A DNA stretch of 64,000 bases from Hofstenia miamia. Its lineage: Eukaryota > Xenacoelomorpha > Acoela. The notes under the pieces were generated by a model, which saw nothing but the letters and a program-made list of their open reading frames with translations, ran no database searches and was not told where the DNA came from. The stretch covers positions 1,490,551-1,554,550 of the forward strand of contig SCFE01000019.1 in NCBI GenBank assembly GCA_004352715.1. Direction: 5' to 3'. Below are positions 11,869 through 22,860 of this stretch, piece by piece; the first letter of the stretch is position 1; each line of letters starts with the position of its first letter. The translations under genes were made by a program, and so were the position numbers.

Positions 11869-13457
11869 ATGCGTTGGGAGTTTTTTCAATTTTTATATAT
11901 TTCATTTATATTTCACTTGTAAGTACAATACAACTAATCAAATTCGACCAAGATAAAACAATATTTAGAAACTTGTTTCTTGGTAAGATAAAATATTTTG
12001 TATTTAGACTTTTTTACAATTTGAAAAACTGATAATCTCCAAGGAGATTAATTAAACACAGAATGTCTTTGTTTTCGTTAGAAAATTTTGAAATTTTCCT
12101 TCAATTATAAGGTGGGAGTAATGTCGAAATTTTATAAAATATATTTGAATGACGACTTATATTGATGTATAAATATATCTTTTCAGACCACTAGAGTTGA
12201 TTTTACAAACATTAATTGCGTAAATCTGTATTTTACATCTATCTACACCAGCTAAAAGTCGACTTAAATAATTAGGAACAAGGCTCTCCAAAAAATAATC
12301 TGTAATTGTTAAAATATTCACAAATGCAAACGTTTAAAAACGAGCGATTTGATTGTTTTAAAAATGTTGGTATTATAATATTAACAGTAAGTATATTCAA
12401 ACTTGTGCAAATTAAAAATAATTAATTTCATTAATAAGCAATGAAGTCAGCATTCAAACATTAATTTATTCCACAAATAATCATCTAAGAATTTGTGAAA
12501 GTCGATGTGCGTAATTTCTATAAACAAAGTTCCTATTCTATTCTAAAAAAGTATTTTTACTTTCTCCTGAAATCGATGTTCACTAAAATGTTATACTCCC
12601 CTTTTATAACGTCGTTTAAACCCAACTTTGAGCATATAAAAATGATTCCCAACACTAATATGAACAAATGAAAAAATGCATAAAAAGTTTATAAATTCGT
12701 TTCATTTTCCGTAGGACATATTTGTAGGAATTCCCTACTTAATTTTGACAAAAAATGTCTAGAAAAAGCACAAAATTGTTACATATTTCCAGGCATAATT
12801 ATCAGCGTTAGAGATATTTCAAAGCTTATACACGGTATAATAACTGTTGAAAGAATGCAAAAACATTAATAGAAATTAGCAAATAAAATACATTCGACAC
12901 AAGAAAAAGGATTTTTTGTCTGTTATATAATTTCCTTTCATTTTTTACATTAGTTATTACTCCCAGGCAAAACTTTCTGTAATGAATCAAGGTGACATTT
13001 TTTAATGGATTCATAATGTCGTTTTTTTTCGTAAAATTTGGCCTCATGAGTTGAAAAAAAACATTTGAATATGATAAGTTTATCGATCTGCTTTGGAATA
13101 GACATTGCCCTTACAAAATATTGAGGTGTATTAATGATATCAAGATTTATTCAAATGATATATCTATGACTTCGACCAAATGATTGCTACAAATGTAGAA
13201 ACAACAAAATTTGTATTTAATTAAAATAAATTCTTTAGAAGAAGCAAAATAAACATTAAGAAATACAAACTAATCTTCAAAACATGATGATATAAAACAA
13301 CATCTTAAACAAATCACTAGAAAATTCAACATCTATAGTCTTCTGTATTTGTAACATACGATAAAATAATGTACAGAGTAGAAGAACAAAAAGTCAGACA
13401 TTCAAGAATCGTTCAATTGCAAATTCGGTTGTTTTGAGAGCCTCATGCCAAGTGAAA
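11869..13457. other. Intergenic AT-rich DNA
   Basis: No gene was recognised. The lower-numbered side of the ZNF280-like gene (its 3' flank) lies at the right end; TTTATT near 13146, AATAAA on the minus strand, is a possible poly(A) signal for that gene. A 73-residue minus-strand frame at 12826-13047 has no recognisable features. Confidence 0.4.
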
Positions 13458-16400
13458 CTAATCAATTATAAATTCAATATAATCTTTCTCAGGTTTCAAT
13501 GAGTTATCAGATGGTTCCTCTGAAAACATAGGAGAGGGGACTGAGTCGATATTCTCAGATATGTTTGCTAAATTCTTACTGCTGTTATGTTCGCATGAAA
13601 TGTTGAAACCTGAGTTATTTGTTGTGCAAGAATCTTCATTATTTAAATTCATTAAATGAGAAGTCTTTACGCAGCTATTTTCTGCTAAGAGATTAGCAGC
13701 ATTTTTGTTTAATGCTAAATTACTACTTGCCTTTGCTGCTGTAAGGTGCACATTAGTCCCACAAAATACAATTTCGTCATTCCTAGAATGATATGAAGAA
13801 GTTGTTTCGCTGCAATGAACTGATGAGGGGTTCATACATTCACTAGAAAGGCTATTTTTATTAGTACATTTTAAACTCTCATTATTATGTTGTGAATTAC
13901 AATTGTCAGAATTTTGACCAGCAGCATTGAAAATAGAATGGTCTTTTGAAGATGTTAATTTTTCAAATTCTTCTACAACTTGCGTTAAAGTAGAGTTATT
14001 AACTGCGGTATTCAGATTACTTTTTAAACTTTTTGGTAAACTAGTAATGGAAATGTCAGTTTGAAGTAATGCGTCAGCTTCTTCACTTAAACTTGAGGAA
14101 TTCTGTCTTTTTTCTAAAACGGAAGGTAAATTCTCAAATATTTGTTCATGGTTAGTAGAGATGTCAGATTCGAAATTAATACACGTGCTAACATCAGAAG
14201 ATGACACTTGATCACTGCATGTTCTAACAATAGATGAATGATTAGTTTCAGATGATGTGTTTGAGGATGGATGTGATAAAGATGAGGTAGTTGATTTTCG
14301 GGTTCTACTTATGTCTTTATTAAGCGCATCGTTACCATAACCATTTTCCTCATAATCAGTTCTGTCTTCACTTAAGGGATTATTAAGTATGTTTTCCTCT
14401 ACAACTGTGTGCGAAGAAGTAACTTGCGAAGATGAATTCTTCACTCCATTGGTTGCCTTGATCTCGAAATTTTCTACTTGAGGCATTTCTGCGGACGAGC
14501 TTTTTGTAGAAGAGACTAATTCTTCACTAATATTTGATGATTCAGAAACAAATTGGGAATTATTTACACTATCCTTAATACTTTTTTGCAGCAATAAGGA
14601 ATCAATTTTTGCGAGCAAACGCTTAGGTTTTTTCATAGGGATGGTCTTCGTTTCTATTTCTACTGGCCGTTTCAACATTTTGAACTTGGGGGATGATGAC
14701 ATTTCAGTAACCTTTTCATTATCATCGTTAACATCATTTTCATCATCATCAGACAAAGTATCTTGAAGAACATCGAATAGTGATTTTACTGGGGAAATAG
14801 GCTCTTCAACAGATTTAGTTTTATTATCAAAATTGTTGGAAAAGGCAAACGCTTTTTCTTCTTCGGTGTATTCCACGCTTAGATTAGCTGGTGCTGCCAG
14901 TGGAATAACTGTTACAAAGTCAGAGTTAACTTTAGTGGGAACTTGTATGTCACAACAATCTCCTGCATCTTGATAGCGTGGGGTTTGCGGAAAATGTTCA
15001 ATAACCGAGGCTCGGTTAAAAGTAATCGATTTAGCAGAATTCAATCGTGTAACGTGCTTACGAGCAACTGAAGATTTAATGTATTTTCTTCCAACAACAG
15101 TTTGAGCGATTAATGGCATTGAAGAATTGCACAATCGAATTGCAGCGGATTTATGTTTTCCATCACTGGTATTTTCAGTGCTATTTTCATAATATGTACA
15201 ATCCGAAAATTTGCAATACGTTAAATGTCTAATCATCTGAGATCCAATATTAGTGGAATACATACATTTACATGTGCAATCGCCAGGAAGCGCTCTATTA
15301 ATTTCGGCCATTGATGCAATGTTATCAAAATTAATAATGTCAGCATAGAAATGAGCTTTACATAAATGAAAACAAGCTGAACGAGCACAGTGAGTAACAT
15401 ATGAACACTTACTGCAACGGAATTCTTGATTAAAATGTAATGCCAAATTAAAGACGTACGATCCACATTCGATGCAGCGATCAAGCAAACCAGCACGATG
15501 CTTAGCAGACTTGTTACGAATATTTACAATAGAAGAATGTTTTTCGGAAATCTGTATTCCACAAGACTGAGTATTAGATAAGCTTAATAACAAGTCAATA
15601 CTGGAAGGCTTCAAAGAGGAAGATATATTTGACACATGTTGCTTAGGAACTAATGTTTGACTTAAAGTGGGTTTGGGCAGATAGTGATTTCTGATATATA
15701 AATTAAATTTTTCTAAAGAAATTGTAGAACAACTGCGGTGTTGCAACTCAATATGCATTTTCATCAATAAACTACTCCTAACAAATATTAAGCGGCAATA
15801 AGAACACTTCACATTTTCCTTTCGATGGAAATGAAGTTTTATGTGATTAATAAAATGAGGCGCGGTAACTGAAACATCCAAACAGAAACGACATAAAAAG
15901 TACGACGTATTTTCATGTTCAGTTTTAAAATGACAGATTAAACTGGAATAAATACTAGTTTGATATCCACACGCTCTGCACATGTAGGGCATTTCATGGA
16001 TACCATGTCGATTGAACATGTGCATTAAGTAGGATTGATGTTCCCAAAAAGTGTAATCACAAATTTTGCATTTCGAGCGGGAATCTTTGCATCTGTGATA
16101 ACAGTTTGTATGTGTCTTTAGGCTGATGAGATCTCCAAAACGCATAAAGCATTCTTTACAGGTATTATTAACATCACATTTCACTTCCGGTGAGCGCCAA
16201 AAATGTTGATCTATATGATTCATAAAAGTAATATTACTGCTAAATCTGAGATTCTGGCAACTATCTTGAAATGTACATGAAAAAACATGAACACCCCGGC
16301 GAGTTGGCTTCTTACTTGGTAAGGTGGCGTAAAAAATATCGTATTTTTTCTTTATGACTAAGTCAACAATTTCAGCTTCATTAAGTTTTCGTAAAACTAC

Positions 16401-16655
16401 TGGAGTCTCCACCATTGACGGTCGAGATTGAGCAAATCTGGGTGAGGTAAGTGGTATGCCGTTAATAGCACGAGGTTGTGAATTGACTGAATTTAACAGC
16501 ACAGGTTGTACGGAAACATTAGGCCGGTGTAAGGCTTGACTTGAGTGAACTGCCGGACGTAAGGGTGGTTTATTAGAAATAGAAATAACGTTATTAGGTC
16601 TTTTAGGTATATTGACAGCTGCAACAAATTCGATTTCGTCATCAGAAGCTGTCAT
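13458..16655 (-). CDS. ZNF280-like C2H2 zinc-finger protein
   Basis: A 1065-residue protein in one uninterrupted frame. The N-terminus has an acidic-hydrophobic motif DDEIEFV. A cluster of C2H2 fingers follows at about residues 127-151, 166-187, 196-217, 226-247, 255-277 and 284-306. Further Cys/His groups lie at about 394-435 and 460-481. Finger order, spacing and linkers such as EMPYMC and CRFCL match the ZNF280 (Su(Hw)-like) family, nuclear DNA-binding proteins related to POGZ. The second half is Ser/Asn/Glu-rich with a basic stretch (PMKKPKRLL) that could be a nuclear localisation signal. The protein ends DYIEFIID, echoing the N-terminal motif. The ATG lies directly after a splice acceptor (CCATATTTAG), so a non-coding 5' exon is likely. 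The exact role is unknown; DNA or chromatin binding is inferred from the family. Confidence 0.9.
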   Translation of the reverse strand: MTASDDEIEFVAAVNIPKRPNNVISISNKPPLRPAVHSSQALHRPNVSVQPVLLNSVNSQPRAINGIPLTSPRFAQSRPSMVETPVVLRKLNEAEIVDLVIKKKYDIFYATLPSKKPTRRGVHVFSCTFQDSCQNLRFSSNITFMNHIDQHFWRSPEVKCDVNNTCKECFMRFGDLISLKTHTNCYHRCKDSRSKCKICDYTFWEHQSYLMHMFNRHGIHEMPYMCRACGYQTSIYSSLICHFKTEHENTSYFLCRFCLDVSVTAPHFINHIKLHFHRKENVKCSYCRLIFVRSSLLMKMHIELQHRSCSTISLEKFNLYIRNHYLPKPTLSQTLVPKQHVSNISSSLKPSSIDLLLSLSNTQSCGIQISEKHSSIVNIRNKSAKHRAGLLDRCIECGSYVFNLALHFNQEFRCSKCSYVTHCARSACFHLCKAHFYADIINFDNIASMAEINRALPGDCTCKCMYSTNIGSQMIRHLTYCKFSDCTYYENSTENTSDGKHKSAAIRLCNSSMPLIAQTVVGRKYIKSSVARKHVTRLNSAKSITFNRASVIEHFPQTPRYQDAGDCCDIQVPTKVNSDFVTVIPLAAPANLSVEYTEEEKAFAFSNNFDNKTKSVEEPISPVKSLFDVLQDTLSDDDENDVNDDNEKVTEMSSSPKFKMLKRPVEIETKTIPMKKPKRLLAKIDSLLLQKSIKDSVNNSQFVSESSNISEELVSSTKSSSAEMPQVENFEIKATNGVKNSSSQVTSSHTVVEENILNNPLSEDRTDYEENGYGNDALNKDISRTRKSTTSSLSHPSSNTSSETNHSSIVRTCSDQVSSSDVSTCINFESDISTNHEQIFENLPSVLEKRQNSSSLSEEADALLQTDISITSLPKSLKSNLNTAVNNSTLTQVVEEFEKLTSSKDHSIFNAAGQNSDNCNSQHNNESLKCTNKNSLSSECMNPSSVHCSETTSSYHSRNDEIVFCGTNVHLTAAKASSNLALNKNAANLLAENSCVKTSHLMNLNNEDSCTTNNSGFNISCEHNSSKNLANISENIDSVPSPMFSEEPSDNSLKPEKDYIEFIID

Positions 16656-16866
16656 CTAAATATGGTAAGAAGTTTGAAAAAGATATGATACAAGTGGGAA
16701 TTTAAGCAAAGAATTTTCTAACGCAACATTATACGAATGCGGGAATCTTCATAATAAACTTTAAACTAACACAAAAATTATATGTTTAAACGTTAAATTT
16801 TAACTTACAATTTGAATTTTTAAAAGATAACGTGCACTTCATTATAACATCGTCTTAAATACATAC

Positions 16867-16965
16867 CCAAAATAATTCTGCACGAACAAATGACTATTAG
16901 CATAGTGATATTCATCTAATGAATTGCAAAAATCGGAAATTAAATGGAAGCATCAGCTGAAGTAC
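16867..16965 (-). other. Probable 5' untranslated exon of the ZNF280-like gene
   Basis: The ATG of the zinc-finger gene follows an AG acceptor at 16656-16657. On the same strand 211 bp upstream a good donor (TTTTGG then GTATGT, at 16861-16866) would close an exon that starts downstream of the TATA-like box at 16989. Exon start is approximate. This is inferred from splice-site sequence only. Confidence 0.45.
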
Positions 16966-16988
16966 AACTATGTACAACACAAGACGAT

Positions 16989-16996
16989 CTATATAG
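16989..16996 (-). promoter_or_regulatory. TATA-like box upstream of the ZNF280-like gene
   Basis: CTATATAG followed on the minus strand by ATCGTCTTGTG lies about 120 bp upstream of the predicted donor. Position and sequence suit a core promoter, but AT-rich DNA gives such matches by chance. Confidence 0.3.
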
Positions 16997-17519
16997 GCGC
17001 GACTTCACCGATGTGACAAAGCAGCTAATCCTCATGGAATGATTCAAATAATTATATGAGTTCATGAGAATTCATTCTGGACAGTGGATATTCAGAAACA
17101 ACCCGTTAAATAATATAATGAACATTTAAAAACTTTTCAAGAAATATTTTTTCATCTACATTGCAAATATATTGCATATTTCCCCTACCTCCTCCTAAAA
17201 ATATATGCACATGTTGGTGAAACAGCAGTTTAAACACGCTTTAAAATAGTCAAATGTTCCATTTTATATAAAGTTTATTAAGGAAAAACCAAAGAATGTA
17301 TTTAACAATAAACAACATTATTAAATCTAATCAAAATTCTATGCCAGCAGAAAAAATTGAAGGTAAAGAACAATATCATGTGAAGCCACGATAAAACTCC
17401 AGGATATAAAAGAAATTTTTGTTTTTATTAACTGGGTTTATAAAACTTATAAATTCGTGGGAATTCTTTACATTAAAACAATTCTCACGCAAATTTATGC
17501 ATTAATTAGAATAGAATCA

Positions 17520-19543
17520 CTATACTGATGGTGGACTTTTATCCGAGTCAATCAGGCCACTCGGTGAGCAAATATATGAATGTTGGAGAAATACAGAGGG
17601 AACTGCATTCGCTTTCAATCTTTTCTTCTGCAGATAAGGACCAGATCTTTGCCGTTTATCACTTGATTCCTAAATGATAACTTTTAAGAAATAATCATAA
17701 TGAATGCAATTCTACTCATGAAAAAATATAAATGAATAATTTAGTTTGGATCAAAATTAAAAAAATCTAATATTAAAACTAATAATACATTTAACAGTAA
17801 AAAAATCAAATCAATATATTAGATTATCCCCAAATATAAGATCCAATTTTCACGGGATTCTAAGACTGATTAACATTTATACCCGAAATACCCGAAATTA
17901 TTGAATAGGGTCAGTGGTCGCGCAGGCGAAACCTTGGGTAGGATCTAGTTTTGAGATTGTCTTAGAGCACTGGATAAAAAGAGAGATTTTATAACAGCTT
18001 CTGAGTTACTGCAAGAGTTTGATTTTACGTGGAAATGAGGGCAACAATGACGATCGAGTATTGACTAAATTTGTTAATAAAAATCAAACAAAAAATATAT
18101 AAGGACGAAATTTGCATGGTTCTCGTGAAAACATATAAACACTCTGAAATATTCTAACCAATAAAAGAGTGACGATTTTCAGAGCGCTTTCGTGAAAACA
18201 CACATTTACTGTGGTAACAGCAGAATTTCGGTTGTGGCGCGCTTTTCAAAATGCAATATTAGATTTTTCAATTCAAGCATTACATTAATTTTGTCGTGTA
18301 ACACTTGGAATTATGTTGGGGAGGATTGGGTTGGGTACAGTGAAGTATATTAAAGTTGAGCACTACACGGATTATGTTGAAAGATTACCACTGCAAGGCG
18401 AAAAAATTCACCATCTTCCACAGGGAATTGTGCATTTTTTTACCGCGAACTCCAGCAATAAAGAAAATTTTACAGCGATATACAGCAATATATGGTCATG
18501 GTCAGCAAAGTGAATTTTTTTATATTTTATAGAAAAATCCCAAAAAGTCAATGACTTCTATTTATAAATTATTTGGTTAAAAGGGGCATTGAATATCAAA
18601 AATTTAAAATATCAGTTCTACAATTTTGGTTACGAAACACTTCTTATAGAAATACACTGAGAAAATATTTGAAATTGATAACATGGGTCCGTAATTAAAC
18701 ATATCTGCATGTAGTTGTTGTAAAATGGATGAATATTTTCATTTTTCCATTTTAGCAATGACCCCTTAGAAAAACCAAATTAATTGTTGCAATTGAAAAT
18801 GTGATATTAACTCACTGTTCTCAATACAGCGGACTTAATAAACAAATGAATAGCTTTGGCTATGTCTTGTACATGTTAAATTAGTGTATCAAATGAAAAC
18901 AAAATTATAATTTTATAAAAAACTGGTTAGTTGTATCATTTTTATACCAATCACTAAATTACAAAAGACGTAGTACAGTAACAAAACAATGCATTGGGAT
19001 TCAGTGTACAAATTGTTAAATGCATTAAGAAATAATTGTAGATAAATTGATTGTTTACAGAAAGTATTAATGATTGTCGCAGACGATAGTTTTCATTATT
19101 GCAATTATGAACTAAAAATATATCGTGGTTTAAAAATCGTGAAACTAGAATTTAAAAATGTAAATGAAGAAAATACCTAGCAAGCCTAAGTATGAACATC
19201 CACATCTAAACATTATATAAAATCTTCAAAAGCTATTTAGCTTAAAAATTAGAAAATTGACATCAAAGTAAATGAACAAAACAAAAAGTAAATGCATAAT
19301 AAATTTTGCATTAATCAATACCGAGCATCCAAAATGCCTTACCAATGTAAGATCTGATTGAGTAAAATGTAATGAACAAAGGCACGAAGTTTTTGATGGC
19401 GTAAAATCTTTTCTTTGTAAAGCATCTATCCAGATCTTGCGCAATTTCTGGCAACGTGGAAATCTATGAAAAGTAACTCCTTCCTTTTTTGGTTGACTTG
19501 TGTAACCTGACTTGCATCCAATCGCAACGCAATGATTAGGCAT
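17520..19543 (-). CDS. Small THAP-domain protein, two coding exons
   Basis: Exon 1 is 19343-19543 and starts MPNHC, the classic THAP start. It holds the C2CH zinc module (Cys5, Cys10, then Cys54 and His59) with the FHRFP motif and Trp38. It ends at a clean donor (TTG then GTAAGG) in phase 0. Exon 2 is 17520-17669, opens after ATCATTTAG, also in phase 0, and supplies the closing AVPSVF motif of the THAP domain before stopping 19 residues later. The joined protein is ~116 residues, essentially one THAP domain, a sequence-specific DNA-binding fold related to P-element transposase. An upstream in-frame ATG at 19582 is less likely because THAP domains sit at the extreme N-terminus. Further exons in the 1673-bp intron cannot be excluded. 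The ZNF280-like gene follows on the same strand. Confidence 0.82.
18226..18513 (+). other. Unrecognised 66-codon frame inside the THAP intron
   Basis: A plus-strand frame of 66 residues starts at 18313 with no stop or low-complexity bias, just after a slightly GC-richer patch. It resembles no family I know and lacks clear splice context. It could be chance. The rest of the intron (17670-19342) shows nothing else. Confidence 0.2.
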
Positions 19544-19700
19544 ACAGCGAACCGCAATCGGAGGATTAACGGAGACGAACAAAATAATTTAACACCGTCA
19601 GCAACGCTACGAAAGAATAAACAGTATTTGACGCATGGTGGCGTTAACGAATTTTACTAACGCGAAAAGGACTAAACTAGACTTCAATTTCCGCTATCAG
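19544..19700 (-). promoter_or_regulatory. CpG-richer promoter region of the THAP gene
   Basis: Immediately upstream of the THAP start the sequence contains many CG dinucleotides (in AACGGAGACG, CAGCAACGCTACG, TGGCGTTAACG, TAACGCG), unlike the surrounding DNA. No TATA box was seen. Interpreted as an initiation region by position. Confidence 0.35.
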
Positions 19701-22430
19701 TAAATATATTTACACGCTATATTTAATGACAAGATCACTTGCATTTGATTGCAAACATTTTGCAAGAATTGTCAAGTCTACATTTTTCAAATTTTAGGAG
19801 TGTTATACAGTGAAGTGAGATTGCTTGTTATCAAAGATATTTTTAGTTTTTTTGTGTTAACCATTACACACTTCAATAGAAAGGTTTTTCATTTTGGCTA
19901 TTCACTTCCCTGCTTTTATTATTCTCTTATTTTACATTTGAAGATTCAGCAAACATGACTTAACAGCTATCACTCGAAACCATGAATTTCTTACGAGGTG
20001 CGGTTAGGGTGTGCCTTAAAGCAGCGGGAGTCACCCGTAGTTACAGATACGAGCACTCGCGCAAGTAGCAGAGCTGCAACTGTGTGTGGTATTAAAGAGC
20101 ATGAAATGAGCTAATCATCCTCCGTTTCTATGTGATAACCATTTGCACAGGTTAAGCTTTACACTGCTGATTAAAAGATTAAATTTATAGGTTGCTCAAT
20201 TTATTATTTTAGCATAAATATAAATGAACTTCGAAAGATGCTAATTTTAATGTCTGTAAAGTGTTGTTATCACTGGAATTGAAATATTTACTCTACCGAC
20301 ATACACTGCAAAATTCCAAACAAAATACAGCCTATAAGGTGGATTGAAAATTAATACTAACCAAATGCTTTTCGCTAAATTGTGAGGCTTAGACCCGTAT
20401 TTATTTAATACTTTTTTTTATGCACAGCAAAATCTTAGGCAAGACTCAGCCCGAACTAAAGCATGGCTCGGTTACAGCTCTGGCTGATAGGGCATGACGA
20501 AAAATTTGGATACTTGTGACGCATTCAAACTGAAATATCTTGATATCCTTTAATGCTTTCTATTTAACATATATTTCATGTATACAAAGTTACTTCGGTC
20601 ACCCACGATTACAAAAACATTGTAATTTCTATACGTCATATGAGAACCCCAATAGATCGCGTATTTTGTCTAAATAATGTTGACAAGTAAAACGTGTTCA
20701 TACACGGATAAAGCATGTGTTGCAAACCACAAGTTAGCGGACAAAAATGTATTGCCAAACTTGTTTGACAGCTGAATGTAAAAGTTAATTGAAAATATAA
20801 TTCGATAACTACAAATACATGAATATGAATATTAATCTGCATTTCTGTTTATTTTCAAAATTTGCACTGACAACCGATCATTAAAACCAAGCACCAAATC
20901 TAGCAGAAATTTGAATTTAAATAGGAACGCAAAATCAAATTCTTTATAGGTGATTTAAATATATCCGCTGGTCAAGATGGAACCGACCTTCAATCTAAGA
21001 ATCACGAGATTCAAAAGTTTTCACACTAACTTTTATTAAGAAGCGAGCAAATTTTAAGAAGCCATTTCTACATACATATTTGAGTAACACCACTAAAATT
21101 TATATATATATATATATATAGTGAAGGCCTCACAGTTGAAATCAAAGTAACAATTTCAAACTTTGCTTTCCACTTACAAAGAGTTTAGGAATAATGTTAC
21201 GCATTCTAGCAAATCCAAACTAAAAACATTATCCTATTCAAGTGTACAAAAATGACTGATTACTAAATTTAAAAGTTGTTTGCTATTGCAGACGCACACA
21301 AATTAGCTAAATCAATTCATGCTTGTACTCTAAACGTCGATAGGTAGGAGGAAGATGGGTTATAATTGATCACTTTTGAAAAAAAACTACCACAAATATC
21401 AAGACTTAATAATTATTTGATACTATTTAAAGCTCTTCTGAGAATAAATTCAAATTACAAATGTGTTTATTTGTATTTACCTTCAATACCTGACATATAA
21501 CAATATAACGAAACACTGTTATTGTCTAGCAATGGCAATAAAAACCACTGTCAATATATCTCAAGATAAACTAAAGTCGAAGCATTCTAAACTGCCCAAC
21601 TACGCATTTGTTTTCAAATGATGTGCGGCTTTAGGACTCTAATTTCGTTTTTAAAAGAAATAGCATTTTTACTTTTAGAACACTCATACTTAAAATTTCA
21701 TATGAAACAAAACCTATAACGAAATTTTTACAATACAAAAATGTTTCCACTCAGAAAAAGAAGACACTGGGTATTGGAAGTTGAATTAATGCTTGGGTCT
21801 GCACGAGCCATTATTAATTTGATATCCTAGAAGACTAACGACATCCAAAGAATATTTGTTTCTTCGTTGAACGTTGAACATAGCTTTCGTGCTGCTTCAA
21901 ATTTCTATCGTGCTTTTCTTGTGTATAGCCCGCAAAAGTTGTCAACAAAGTACGCGAAAGGGTCACATAGGTGATTACTAAGAATAAATTAGTTCACGAT
22001 GCGATGAAAAAAGGGACAGCAGACGCCAAACCCATACTTTTAGATTAGAATTATCTGCAACACTTTCAAAAGGACGCTCAATTTCACAGAACTCTATTTA
22101 ATGATGAGCACGACAAAGATAAAAAGTTGAATATGAAATAATGGATCCCCTCAACACGATATATATATATATATATATCCATCCTAGACGACAAGCAACG
22201 TAAATGTGACGACACTATTTAGGTTTTCAGAATTTACTTCTGCATTCTAAAACCTGGACTCGTCTGGTTAAATTGTTGAGTTCTTATATTCTTTTATTTT
22301 AAAAAAATTGAGTTCATATTCATATCCGATAGTATCTCATTCCCATTTAGAATGTATTTTTGGATTCAGTTGAGACTCGGAAGAAGATGCTTTCAGGATG
22401 TTTTAAGAGGTTCAAGAGTGACTGGTATCA
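19701..22430. other. Intergenic region with two (TA)n runs
   Basis: No gene was recognised. (TA)n microsatellites lie at 21101-21120 and 22159-22178. A 28-codon plus-strand frame at 19981 (starting MNFLRGAVRV) sits in a locally GC-richer patch but has no supporting context. A GC-richer patch at about 20380-20510 could be part of an unrecognised repeat. Confidence 0.4.
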
Positions 22431-22469
22431 ACCACATTGAATTCCTGGCATTTCGTGCCGAAGTTTGCT

Positions 22470-22860
22470 GACATCCAGAGGAAGGAGGAACAATATTGCT
22501 GGTTTTTACCTGCTGCTAACCAGCGAAATGATAATTCACGAAGTTCTCTGAGACATCGCAGTTTTCATCACACCAACAGTCCATTGTGTACCAATTTGAT
22601 ATCATCTAATGTCTCAGTTGTGTGAAGCATAAGCAGCCAACAGCGAAAGAGAATGTCATCAAGCAGCTGGACCTCAAGCACTACTCTGAGCCTTCGTTTG
22701 AGTCCCTCAATTTTATTCCTGATATCACGACTAACTACCCATATTTTATGGGGATCTTCAAAGCCAACATTGAAACATGTATTCTCCAGTGCATGTAATA
22801 CTACTTTTAGAAGTATTCCAAAAAGGAGAGGGCTCAATATGCGACAGCATAATATTTTCT
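22470..22860 (-). pseudogene. Degraded LINE reverse transcriptase fragment
   Basis: On the minus strand the fragment opens with SPLLFGILLK, the PxLF part of the reverse-transcriptase palm. It continues through a KIEGLKRRLR region to a spot where, in another frame, a decayed (L)FA-D-D-like box is followed by HTTETLDD, as in FADD-containing LINEs. No intact frame survives. The identification rests on the order of short motifs. Confidence 0.45.

Noticed and set aside
15233-15496. 87-codon minus-strand frame within the zinc-finger gene
   Set aside because: Shadow of the ZNF280-like coding sequence in another frame.
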